This document shows, piece after piece, positions 1-5,394 of a stretch of 5,887 nucleotides of DNA. Source of the DNA: Kingella oralis (GTDB lineage Bacteria > Pseudomonadota > Gammaproteobacteria > Burkholderiales > Neisseriaceae); contig CAJPSG010000079.1 in assembly GCA_905373195.1 (NCBI GenBank), positions 1 to 5,887 of the forward strand, given 5' to 3'. The number at the start of each line of letters is the position of its first letter. Position 1 is the stretch's first letter. The notes under the pieces were generated by a model that did not search any database, had not been told where the DNA came from, and saw nothing but the letters and a program-made list of their open reading frames with translations. The translations under genes were made by a program, and so were the position numbers.

Positions 1-1250
1 GCGTGGAACAGCGCATCGGACGCTGCCACCGCTATGGGCAGAAGTTTGACGTGGTGGTGATTAATTTCCTCAACCGCCGCAACGAAGCCGACCGCCGCAT
101 TCTGGAACTCCTAACCGAAAAATTCCAACTGTTTGACGGCTTGTTCGGCGCGTCCAACGACATACTCGGGCGCGTGGAAAACGCCGATTTGGATTTTGAA
201 AAACGCATCGCGCAAATCTTCGATACCTGCCGCACGCCCCAAGACATTGAAACCGCGTTCAACCGCCTGCAAAAAGAATTGGAAGACGCGATTGCCGAGC
301 GCATGGACAAAACCGCCGAAAAACTGCAACAGCATTTTGACCAAGACGTGCGCGAACGCCTGAAAATGCGCCACAGCGAAACGCAGCAGCGGCTCAATCT
401 TGCCGAGCGGTGGTTTTGGCGGCTGGCACAATACGTTTTGCAACCCCACGCCGAAGCGTTTGACCACAGCCGCCACAGCTTCCGCCTCACCCGCCCGCCG
501 ATTGCCGCCGCGCCCGTCGGGCAATACGCCGTCAAAGCCGAAAACGCCTCCCCGTTCCGCCCCAATACCGATTTGGGCGAATGGTGCATCCGCCACGCCG
601 CTGCCCTGCCCGCACCTGCCGCCGAAATCGTGTTCGATTACACCCGCCACCCCGATAAAATCAGCGATATGGCGCACCACAAAGGCAAAAGCGGCTGGCT
701 GCGGCTGGACAAACTCACCGCCAAAAGCGATGCCGACACCGCCGAAACGCTGGTGTTCACTGCCTTTGACGACAACGGCGAAACACTGGATGTCGATTTC
801 TGCCGCCACCTGCTCGCCCTTTCAGGCAGCCTGAAAGCCGAAATCGCCCCGCCCGAGCGTTTGGAAACACTCGCTCAAGGCAATCTTGCCCAAGCCCAAG
901 TGCGGCAAAAAGGCATCGCCGACAAGCAAATCCAAGAAGCCAATATCCGCCTATTACTTTGGGAAAAAGACCAAGTTGACGCGCTAGACAAAGAACTTAC
1001 CGAAGCCAAATTAGAAGAAAAACGGGAAAAATTCCGTGCCACTACATTAACCGACAGCGCGGAAATCCTTGCATCGCAACAGCTTCAAGACAAACTTCAC
1101 CGCCAAGTGCGCAAACTGCGCCGCACGTTGGAAGAGCGCGAAGAAGCCATCGCCCAAGAGCGGCAGCGGCTGACCGACAGCATCAAAGCCAAAATGAAAC
1201 AGCAGAGTTCAAACGAATGTTTGCTGGTGGTGCGGTGGGGGATTGTTTGA
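1..1250 (+). CDS. SNF2-family DEAD/DEAH-box helicase, C-terminal part (5' end outside window)
   Basis: This is the C-terminal part of a SNF2-type (Swi2/Snf2, RapA/HepA-like) ATPase, a class that translocates on double-stranded DNA and remodels DNA-protein complexes. The frame is open from the first bases, so the GTG at position 3 is not a start. The first visible residues, EQRIGRCHRYGQ, are helicase motif VI with its Arg finger region (QRxGRxHRxGQ). The end of the second RecA-like domain follows (VVVINFLNRRNEADRRILELL). Next come a long charged helical region (about residues 60-145), a globular part (about 150-290), and a Lys/Glu/Arg/Gln-rich predicted coiled coil (about 290-395). The C-terminus (LLVVRWGIV, stop TGA 1248-1250) looks natural. 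From memory, helicases with this FDGLFGAS-like segment occur beside Mod-like methyltransferases in restriction or defence loci; that role is inferred, since no partner is visible here. It is not RapA itself: the C-terminal architecture differs. Confidence 0.88.
   Translation, partial: VEQRIGRCHRYGQKFDVVVINFLNRRNEADRRILELLTEKFQLFDGLFGASNDILGRVENADLDFEKRIAQIFDTCRTPQDIETAFNRLQKELEDAIAERMDKTAEKLQQHFDQDVRERLKMRHSETQQRLNLAERWFWRLAQYVLQPHAEAFDHSRHSFRLTRPPIAAAPVGQYAVKAENASPFRPNTDLGEWCIRHAAALPAPAAEIVFDYTRHPDKISDMAHHKGKSGWLRLDKLTAKSDADTAETLVFTAFDDNGETLDVDFCRHLLALSGSLKAEIAPPERLETLAQGNLAQAQVRQKGIADKQIQEANIRLLLWEKDQVDALDKELTEAKLEEKREKFRATTLTDSAEILASQQLQDKLHRQVRKLRRTLEEREEAIAQERQRLTDSIKAKMKQQSSNECLLVVRWGIV
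819..837 (+). repeat. DNA uptake sequence inside the helicase gene, within a 19-bp palindrome
   Basis: Positions 824-835 are an exact Kingella-type DUS (AGGCAGCCTGAA). It sits in a perfect 9+1+9 palindrome, CTTTCAGGCAGCCTGAAAG, read in frame as LSGSLK. The opposite strand reads AGGCTGCCTGAA, the variant described for Simonsiella. It is the only exact DUS inside a coding region of this window. Confidence 0.85.
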
Positions 1251-1260
1251 AACCATTGCA

Positions 1261-1302
1261 AAGGCAGCCTGAAAACGTTATTACCCATTTTCAGGCTGCC
1301 TT
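1261..1302. terminator. Inverted DUS pair hairpin downstream of the helicase gene
   Basis: A DUS at 1262-1273 and its reverse complement at 1290-1301 form a 15-bp stem (1261-1275 with 1288-1302) around a 12-nt loop. It begins 10 nt after the helicase stop codon, the usual place for inverted DUS pairs that act as transcription terminators in Neisseriaceae. The + strand has only a short T run after the stem (TTACC), while the minus strand has TTT. It may therefore be weak for the helicase, bidirectional, or a relic of a terminator for a minus-strand gene. Confidence 0.65.
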
Positions 1303-1317
1303 ACCGTCTATCTGTTC

Positions 1318-1351
1318 ATCAACGATTACTTATGCCCATCCACTTCTTTGA
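1318..1351 (-). pseudogene. Degenerate copy of the dnaK 3' end (relic)
   Basis: Aligned to the true dnaK end (1644-1677) with an offset of 326 bp, about 27 of 34 bases match. The matches include an 11-base block over the stop codon (CGATTACTTAT on the + strand) and an 8-base block (CACTTCTT). In the dnaK frame the minus strand reads KEVDGHK-stop, against QEVKDDK-stop in DnaK. In both places an inverted DUS hairpin follows the stop, after 23 nt here and 20 nt at dnaK. The shared order (3' codons, stop, hairpin) suggests a duplicated gene end or recombination scar. Similarity does not extend further into the dnaK coding region, so only the extreme end is present. Chance similarity is possible but less likely. 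Confidence 0.45.
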
Positions 1352-1370
1352 GGCAGCCTTGCCCCTTTGT

Positions 1371-1419
1371 CCAAATCTTTGATTTGGGTATTAAGTAAGC
1401 ATCTAAATCTCTGATTTAG
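1371..1419. repeat. Two related tandem hairpins, 32 bp apart
   Basis: CCAAATC-TTT-GATTTGG (1371-1387) and CTAAATC-TCT-GATTTAG (1403-1419) each have a perfect 7-bp stem and a 3-nt loop. They match at 14 of 17 positions. One difference is a compensated pair: C-G at stem position 2 in the first becomes T-A in the second. The function is unknown. They could be part of a dispersed repeat, a small structured RNA or a weak attenuator. Confidence 0.5.
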
Positions 1420-1490
1420 CCATGCGAACTTATGCAAAGCTCAGGGGTATACCGCAGTGCAACGCGCAAGGTTGAAAACCAAAATGGAGC

Positions 1491-1507
1491 GGCGACGGCT
1501 CGTCGCC
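1491..1507. other. GC-rich 7-bp hairpin
   Basis: GGCGACG-GCT-CGTCGCC is a perfect 7-bp inverted repeat with a 3-nt loop, the same geometry as the two hairpins at 1371-1419 but unrelated in sequence. There is no T run on either side, so it is unlikely to be an intrinsic terminator. The function is unknown. Confidence 0.45.
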
Positions 1508-1589
1508 AAATAAGAATAAGAACCTGTATTCAACAAGGCTTTAACGGCTGAAAAGATGTTGGCAAACCGCCGATGCGCCACATCGTAAA

Positions 1590-1631
1590 AGGCAGCCTGA
1601 AAACGCTCAACGCCACGTTTTCAGGCTGCCT
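1590..1631 (-). terminator. dnaK terminator made of an inverted DUS pair
   Basis: DUS copies at 1590-1601 (+) and 1620-1631 (reverse) form a perfect 16-bp stem (1590-1605 with 1616-1631) around a 10-nt loop. Read on the minus strand it starts 20 nt after the dnaK stop codon and is followed by TTTT, as expected for a Rho-independent terminator. This is the typical dual use of paired uptake sequences in Neisseriaceae. Confidence 0.8.
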
Positions 1632-1651
1632 CACTATCCGCTAATCAGCGA

Positions 1652-3577
1652 TTACTTATCATCTTTCACTTCTTGGAAATCCGCGTCCACCACATCATCA
1701 TCTTTCTTATCCGATGATGCTGCGCCCTCAGATGAACCTTTCGCTGCTTCCGCCTGCGCTTGGGCATACACAATCTCGCCTAATTTTTGGCTCGCTTTGC
1801 CCAATTCTTCGGCTTTCGCGTCAATATCCGCTTTGTCGTCGCCTTTCACCGCTTCTTCGGCCGCTTTCACCGCCGCTTCAATTTTCTCTTTTTCCGCAGC
1901 GTCCAGCTTATCGCCGTGTTCTTCCAACGATTTTTTCACAGAATGGATTAACGCTTCTGCTTGGTTGCGGCTTTGCACCAACTCGTGCAGTTTTTTGTCT
2001 TCTTCCGCATTCGCTTCCGCATCTTTCACCATGCGTTCGATTTCTTCCTCGCTCAAACCGGAAGAACCTTGGATGGTGATGTTTGCCGCTTTGCCGGTGC
2101 CTTTGTCTTTGGCAGAAACGTGCAAAATACCGTTCGCGTCAATATCAAAGGTAACTTCAATTTGTGGCATACCGCGTGGCGCAGGTGCAATATCGCCCAA
2201 GTTAAATTGACCCAGCGATTTGTTAGCCGAAGCGCGTTCACGTTCGCCTTGCAATACATGAATGGTTACCGCAGATTGATTGTCTTCCGCCGTAGAGAAC
2301 ACTTGCGACGCTTTGGTGGGGATGGTGGTGTTTTTATTGATGAGTTTCGTCATCACACCGCCCATGGTTTCAATCCCCAGCGACAACGGCGTAACGTCCA
2401 ACAACAGCACATCGCTGCGCCCACCGCTCAACACCTCGCCTTGAATCGCCGCGCCCACAGCAACCGCTTCATCAGGGTTCACGTCTTTGCGTGGCTCTTT
2501 GCCAAAGAAGTCTTTCACCGCTTCTTGCACTTTGGGCATACGGCTTTGACCGCCCACCAAAATCACATCGTCAATATCGCTCGCGCTCAAACCCGCGTCT
2601 TTCAGGGCGATGCGGCAAGGCTCAATGGAACGTTGAATCAAATCATCCACCAAGCTCTCAAATTTGGCGCGGGTAATTTTCATCGCCAAGTGTTTGGGAC
2701 CCGTTGCGTCCATGGTGATGTAAGGCAGGTTGATTTCGGTTTGTTGCCCGCTAGACAATTCAATTTTGGCTTTCTCTGCCGCTTCTTTTAAGCGTTGCAA
2801 CGCCATCACATCGTTTTTCAAATCAATACCTTGGTCTTTTTTGAACTCAGCAATGATGTAATCAATCAAGCGTTGGTCAAAGTCTTCGCCGCCCAAGAAG
2901 GTGTCACCGTTGGTGGCCAATACTTCAAATTGTTTGTCGCCGTCCACTTCGGCAATTTCAATAATGGAAATATCAAATGTACCGCCGCCCAAGTCATACA
3001 CGGCGATTTTGCGGTCGCCTTTGCTGCCTTTGTCCATGCCAAATGCCAATGCGGCAGCGGTTGGCTCGTTGATGATGCGTTTTACGTCTAAGCCTGCGAT
3101 GCGCCCTGCGTCTTTGGTGGCTTGGCGTTGGCTGTCGTTAAAGTAAGCGGGCACGGTAATCACGGCTTCGGTTACTTTTTCGCCCAAATAGCTTTCTGCC
3201 GCTTCTTTCATTTTACGCAGCACTTCGGCAGAAACTTGTGGGGGCGACAGCTCTTTGTTTTGCGCTTCTACCCATGCGTCGCCATTGTTGGCTTTCACGA
3301 TTTTGAACGGCATGGATTCAATGTCGCGTTGTACTTCTTTGTCTTCGTATTTATGACCAATCAAGCGTTTTACCGCATAGATGGTGTTTTTGGCGTTGGT
3401 TACAGCTTGGCGTTTGGCGGGCGCGCCCACCAAAATTTCGCCGCCGTCTAAATAGGCGACAACCGATGGGGTGGTGCGCGCGCCTTCGGCGTTTTCAATC
3501 ACTTTGGTGCTGCCGTTTTCGGAAATAGCGACGCATGAGTTGGTTGTGCCTAAATCAATACCGATTACTTTTGCCAT
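1652..3577 (-). CDS. dnaK: Molecular chaperone DnaK (Hsp70)
   Basis: This is a full-length cytosolic Hsp70 of 641 residues. It binds exposed hydrophobic segments of unfolded clients in an ATP-driven cycle with DnaJ and GrpE; neither partner gene is in the window. The nucleotide-binding domain (about 1-385) shows the phosphate-1 motif [13 protein letters not shown] (5-17), [17 protein letters not shown] (142-158), the phosphate-2 motif [10 protein letters not shown] (193-202; T200 matches the autophosphorylated Thr of E. coli DnaK), and LVGGQSRMP (340-348). The interdomain linker [10 protein letters not shown] is at 389-398. The substrate-binding beta domain runs to about 507, the helical lid to about 610, then a disordered acidic tail ending [11 protein letters not shown], close to the bacterial EEVKD-type end. 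The start is supported by an AGGAG site 8 nt upstream. A sigma-32 promoter lies upstream (3683-3711), and an inverted-DUS terminator follows. It contains no DUS. Nothing indicates damage or transfer. Confidence 0.98.
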   Translation of the reverse strand: MAKVIGIDLGTTNSCVAISENGSTKVIENAEGARTTPSVVAYLDGGEILVGAPAKRQAVTNAKNTIYAVKRLIGHKYEDKEVQRDIESMPFKIVKANNGDAWVEAQNKELSPPQVSAEVLRKMKEAAESYLGEKVTEAVITVPAYFNDSQRQATKDAGRIAGLDVKRIINEPTAAALAFGMDKGSKGDRKIAVYDLGGGTFDISIIEIAEVDGDKQFEVLATNGDTFLGGEDFDQRLIDYIIAEFKKDQGIDLKNDVMALQRLKEAAEKAKIELSSGQQTEINLPYITMDATGPKHLAMKITRAKFESLVDDLIQRSIEPCRIALKDAGLSASDIDDVILVGGQSRMPKVQEAVKDFFGKEPRKDVNPDEAVAVGAAIQGEVLSGGRSDVLLLDVTPLSLGIETMGGVMTKLINKNTTIPTKASQVFSTAEDNQSAVTIHVLQGERERASANKSLGQFNLGDIAPAPRGMPQIEVTFDIDANGILHVSAKDKGTGKAANITIQGSSGLSEEEIERMVKDAEANAEEDKKLHELVQSRNQAEALIHSVKKSLEEHGDKLDAAEKEKIEAAVKAAEEAVKGDDKADIDAKAEELGKASQKLGEIVYAQAQAEAAKGSSEGAASSDKKDDDVVDADFQEVKDDK

Positions 3578-3585
3578 GTTGTTTG

Positions 3586-3590
3586 CTCCT
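3586..3590 (-). promoter_or_regulatory. dnaK ribosome binding site
   Basis: The minus strand reads AGGAG, 8 nt before the ATG at 3577-3575. It follows a very A/T-rich leader stretch (about 3591-3620), consistent with an open, efficiently translated mRNA start. Confidence 0.85.
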
Positions 3591-3638
3591 TAAATGCAAT
3601 AAAAATTAAAAATAAATAGTGCGCGGGGGTTAATATCG

Positions 3639-3658
3639 TTTTCAGGCTGCCCTGAAAG
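3639..3658 (-). repeat. Near-DUS hairpin in the dnaK 5' leader
   Basis: TTCAGGCTGCCC (3641-3652) is the reverse complement of a DUS with one mismatch. It lies in an inverted repeat TTTCAGG-CTGC-CCTGAAA (3640-3657), a 7-bp stem extendable by a G-U pair. On the + strand AGGCTGCCCTGAA is the Simonsiella-type DUS with one extra C. It falls inside the predicted dnaK leader, about 60 nt before the start codon. It is probably a worn DUS palindrome; a regulatory effect is unproven. Confidence 0.55.
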
Positions 3659-3682
3659 GATTGCCGCGCCTTGATGGCTTGC

Positions 3683-3711
3683 TAAATAGGGTGCATTTTT
3701 GGGTTTTCAAG
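3683..3711 (-). promoter_or_regulatory. Sigma-32 (RpoH) heat-shock promoter of dnaK
   Basis: On the minus strand, CTTGAAA (3711-3705) matches the sigma-32 -35 consensus exactly. After a 13-nt spacer, CCCTATTTA (3691-3683) matches the -10 consensus CCCCATNTA except for one T. Spacing is within the known range. Transcription should start near 3675-3678, giving a leader of about 100 nt. Neisseriaceae have RpoH, and dnaK is a standard RpoH target. The assignment rests on sequence match alone. Confidence 0.8.
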
Positions 3712-3726
3712 AGTAGCCAAATAAAA

Positions 3727-3768
3727 TTTTCAGGCTGCCTACATTGCATAACAAAGGCAGCCTGAAAA
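3727..3768. repeat. Inverted DUS pair between the dnaK and tpiA promoters
   Basis: A reverse DUS (3729-3740) and a forward DUS (3755-3766) form a perfect 14-bp stem (3727-3740 with 3755-3768) around a 14-nt loop. The order is reverse then forward, opposite to the two pairs in the 1251-1651 spacer. It lies between divergent genes, upstream of both predicted promoters, so neither normal transcript would carry it as a terminator. It probably serves DNA uptake, or insulates the two promoters. Confidence 0.8.
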
Positions 3769-3781
3769 CCCCAAATTGCGC

Positions 3782-3787
3782 TACAAT
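3782..3787 (+). promoter_or_regulatory. Probable sigma-70 -10 box for the tpiA-secG-tRNA unit
   Basis: TACAAT differs from the TATAAT consensus at one base and lies 44 nt before the tpiA start, predicting a leader of about 38 nt. No good -35 hexamer lies at 16-18 nt; that position falls in the DUS at 3755-3766. TTGCGC directly abuts the -10 and is too close to serve as a -35. The call is therefore moderate. Confidence 0.45.
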
Positions 3788-3803
3788 TCCCACAGCCAAC
3801 ACT

Positions 3804-3815
3804 TTCAGGCTGCCT
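3804..3815 (-). repeat. DNA uptake sequence in the tpiA leader
   Basis: This is an exact reverse-oriented DUS (TTCAGGCTGCCT on the + strand), unpaired. It ends 5 nt before the tpiA ribosome binding site and would be transcribed in the leader. Confidence 0.85.
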
Positions 3816-3820
3816 CAACA

Positions 3821-3825
3821 AAGGA
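3821..3825 (+). promoter_or_regulatory. tpiA ribosome binding site
   Basis: AAGGA lies 6 nt before the ATG at 3832. It fixes the start upstream of the conserved [11 protein letters not shown] segment and gives a short N-terminal extension ([10 protein letters not shown]). Confidence 0.8.
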
Positions 3826-3831
3826 AAAATC

Positions 3832-4608
3832 ATGGAACAAGAAATCAACATCTGGCAACAAAAATGGGTTATCGGCAACTGGAAAATGAACGGGCAGCTT
3901 CACAACAACAACAATCTCGTTCACAAATTGCGCCAACTGCCCGCTGCTGCCAATGTGTGCATCGGCATCACGCCGCCCACCGTTTACCTATTGCAAGTTC
4001 ACAACGCCGTGCAAATTGTGTTAGACAACAAAATTCACGTTTGCGCCCAAGATGTTAGCCGCTTCCCCGACAAAGGCGCATACACAGGCGAAGTCTCCGC
4101 CGAAATGATGCGCGATGTGGGCGTGGACATTGTGCTCATCGGGCATTCCGAGCGCAGCCTCTATTTCAACGAAAAAAACGACGTGCAACGCCTTAAAATA
4201 GAAAACGTGTTAAACGTAGGTTTGCTGCCCTTGCTGTGCGTAGGCGAAAGCCTAAAAGAGCGCGAAGACGGGCGCGAAAAAGAAGCCGTTGCCTACCAAC
4301 TTTCTGTATTTAAAGGGCTGAAAACCCAAAACTTCGCCGTTGCCTATGAGCCCGTGTGGGCGATTGGCACAGGAAAAGTCGCAACAAAAGAACAAATTGC
4401 CGACATGCACGCATTTATTTACAACGAAATCTTGTCATTGTGTGGCAACGATGCTAATATCCGCGTTCTTTATGGCGGCAGCGTAAACGATACCAATGCC
4501 GCCGAAATTTTTAGCGTTCCCCACGTTGACGGCGCACTCGTTGGCGGCGCATCGCTCAAATACGATGCCTTTACCGCCATCATCCAAGCCGCACAAGACT
4601 CACAATAA
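3832..4608 (+). CDS. tpiA: Triosephosphate isomerase
   Basis: It interconverts dihydroxyacetone phosphate and glyceraldehyde 3-phosphate in glycolysis and gluconeogenesis, in the cytoplasm. The 258 residues are the normal length for the family. All landmarks of the TIM-barrel enzyme are visible: substrate-binding N16 and K18 in GNWKMN, the electrophile H105 in IGHSERS, the catalytic base E173 in [11 protein letters not shown] with the mobile loop 6 just after it (about 174-184), and the phosphate-binding segments YGGSV (214-218) and VGGAS (237-241). The enzyme should be active. The N-terminus is about 8-10 residues longer than in many homologues, but the ribosome binding site supports this start. 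It is first in a tight unit with secG (5-nt gap) and tRNA-Leu. Pairing of tpiA with secG is common in beta- and gammaproteobacteria. Confidence 0.97.
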   Translation: MEQEINIWQQKWVIGNWKMNGQLHNNNNLVHKLRQLPAAANVCIGITPPTVYLLQVHNAVQIVLDNKIHVCAQDVSRFPDKGAYTGEVSAEMMRDVGVDIVLIGHSERSLYFNEKNDVQRLKIENVLNVGLLPLLCVGESLKEREDGREKEAVAYQLSVFKGLKTQNFAVAYEPVWAIGTGKVATKEQIADMHAFIYNEILSLCGNDANIRVLYGGSVNDTNAAEIFSVPHVDGALVGGASLKYDAFTAIIQAAQDSQ

Positions 4609-4613
4609 ACCCA

Positions 4614-5231
4614 ATGGCAGCCTTTAAAACACTTATCCTTGTTATCAACATTTTCTCGTCTATCAGCGTTGTTTGCCTTGTTCTGATGCAGCAAGGCAAA
4701 GGCGCAGACGCAGGCGCAGGTTTTGGTGGCTCGGGCAGTGCGCAAGGTGTATTTGGTTCAGCAGGCAACGCAAACTTTCTCAGCCGCATGACGGCTTTGT
4801 TTGCCACCATCTTTTTTGCATCCAGCCTCGCTTTAAGCTATGTGCACAGCAGCAAACGCGCCACAGGCATTGATTTTAGCGATGTGCAACAAACGACACC
4901 TGTTACTGCTTCTGCCCCTGCGGGCGCATCCGTAGCATCGCAACCTGCCTTGCCACAAACTGCAACGCCTGCGGCTGCTAGCCAACCTGCATTAGCAACC
5001 AATGCATCAGCCAGCGAAACTATTTCAGCCAGCGTGGCGGCTGTTGCGCCCTTGGCAGCCAGCGCAGCAACTGCTAGCGAGCCTGCGAAACCTGCCAGCG
5101 AACCCGCTGCAAAACAAGAAACCAGCAAAAAGGCAGAGCCTGCTAAAAGCAAAGCCAAAGCCGATGCCCATAAAAACAACGCCAGCAAAAGCAAAACAGC
5201 AAAACCCGCTGGCAAGCAAAACAAAAAGTAA
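4614..5231 (+). CDS. secG: Preprotein translocase subunit SecG with a long C-terminal tail
   Basis: SecG is the small accessory subunit of the SecYEG channel in the inner membrane, assisting SecA-driven protein export. Two membrane helices are visible (about 4-24 and 57-76). They are joined by the family signature LVLMQQGKGADAGAGFGGS...GVFGSAGNANFLSRMTA (22-61), which is very close to E. coli SecG. The protein has 205 residues; E. coli SecG has 110. The extra length is a low-complexity tail from about residue 90, Ala/Ser/Pro/Thr-rich to about 165, then Lys-rich (13 Lys among the last 42 residues). By the known SecG topology this tail should be periplasmic. The frame is intact and the tail has no stops, so it appears genuine. 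No clear ribosome binding site precedes the ATG. With a 5-nt gap after tpiA, translation is probably coupled. The stop is only 7 nt before the tRNA. Confidence 0.95.
   Translation: MAAFKTLILVINIFSSISVVCLVLMQQGKGADAGAGFGGSGSAQGVFGSAGNANFLSRMTALFATIFFASSLALSYVHSSKRATGIDFSDVQQTTPVTASAPAGASVASQPALPQTATPAAASQPALATNASASETISASVAAVAPLAASAATASEPAKPASEPAAKQETSKKAEPAKSKAKADAHKNNASKSKTAKPAGKQNKK
5010..5100 (+). repeat. GCCAGCG micro-repeats in the secG tail
   Basis: The 7-mer GCCAGCG occurs four times, at 5010-5016, 5028-5034, 5058-5064 and 5094-5100, each read as Ala-Ser in the same frame. Close variants such as GCTAGCG also occur. This fits growth of the low-complexity tail by local duplication or slippage, although the units are not strictly periodic. 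Confidence 0.5.
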
Positions 5232-5238
5232 ACTTTAC

Positions 5239-5324
5239 GCCGACATGGTGAAATTGGTAGACACGCTATCTTGAGGGGGTAGTGAGCCTAGCTCGTGCGA
5301 GTTCAAGTCTCGCTGTCGGCACCA
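5239..5324 (+). tRNA. tRNA-Leu (anticodon GAG)
   Basis: This is an 86-nt class II tRNA with the CCA end encoded (5322-5324). The acceptor arms GCCGACA (5239-5245) and TGTCGGC (5314-5320) pair perfectly. The anticodon stem is CTATC/GGTAG (5266-5270 with 5278-5282), including one T-G pair; the loop TTGAGGG puts anticodon GAG at 5273-5275, reading CUC and CUU. A long variable arm (GAGC-CTA-GCTC, 5284-5294) is typical of tRNA-Leu. The T arm is GCGAG-TTCAAGT-CTCGC (5297-5313). It lies 7 nt after secG with no terminator between, so it should be cut from the tpiA-secG transcript by RNase P. E. coli has the same pair, secG followed by leuU (tRNA-Leu GAG). Confidence 0.97.
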
Positions 5325-5329
5325 AATCC

Positions 5330-5355
5330 AAAAGCAGCTATTTTTAGCTGCTTTT
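5330..5355 (+). terminator. Rho-independent terminator after tRNA-Leu
   Basis: AAAAGCAGCTA (5330-5340) and TAGCTGCTTTT (5345-5355) form a perfect 11-bp stem around a TTTT loop, with the T run built into the 3' arm. It starts 6 nt after the tRNA CCA end and closes the tpiA-secG-tRNA unit. It is not built from DUS, unlike the dnaK terminator. Being symmetrical, it could also work on the other strand. Confidence 0.85.
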
Positions 5356-5367
5356 CCTTTATCCATT

Positions 5368-5379
5368 TTCAGGCTGCCT
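5368..5379 (-). repeat. DNA uptake sequence upstream of the hypothetical gene
   Basis: This is an exact, unpaired reverse-oriented DUS, 12 nt after the tRNA terminator and directly before an in-frame ATG (5381) that is not the preferred start. Confidence 0.85.
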
Positions 5380-5394
5380 CATGCCGCCTTTATT

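Larger units (their letters stand above)
1251..1651. other. Gene-free, hairpin-rich spacer between the helicase and dnaK ends
   Basis: No convincing gene is present on either strand in these 401 bp between the converging helicase and dnaK ends. The best minus-strand frame (about 35 codons, 1330-1437, TTG start) has no ribosome binding site. The spacer holds two inverted DUS pairs (1261-1302 and 1590-1631), a relic resembling the dnaK 3' end (about 1318-1351), a truncated DUS (AGGCAGCCT, 1351-1359), and several short perfect hairpins: 1371-1387, 1403-1419, 1470-1480 (4-bp stem), 1491-1507 and 1571-1585. An 8-bp palindrome GGTATACC lies at 1446-1453. This looks like decayed or repeat-derived DNA; an uncharacterised structured RNA cannot be excluded. 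Confidence 0.6.

Noticed and set aside
3..5. GTG as a start codon for the helicase fragment
   Set aside because: It lies inside conserved motif VI; the gene clearly continues to the left of the window.
111..809. Long minus-strand frame opposite the helicase
   Set aside because: It is an antisense shadow of a GC-rich gene; the + frame carries the recognisable helicase motif and natural C-terminus.
1330..1437. Minus-strand frame of about 35 codons with a TTG start in the spacer
   Set aside because: No ribosome binding site, no recognisable protein, and it overlaps the hairpins and dnaK-end relic.
1261..1631. Four DUS copies around a spacer as a CRISPR array or insertion sequence
   Set aside because: The copies are 12-mers in inverted pairs forming terminators; there are no regular spacers, no transposase and no target-site duplication.
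1961..2791. Long + strand frame opposite dnaK
   Set aside because: The minus strand encodes a complete, well-conserved DnaK with ribosome binding site and promoter; the opposite frame is a by-product of its codon use.
3630..3657. Second sigma-32-like site in the dnaK leader (CCTGAAA followed by a C run)
   Set aside because: The spacer is only about 10 nt and the -10 match is poor; the CCTGAAA comes from the DUS palindrome.
4616..4627. GGCAGCCT at the secG start as a DUS
   Set aside because: Only about 9 of 12 positions match and it encodes the normal SecG N-terminus.
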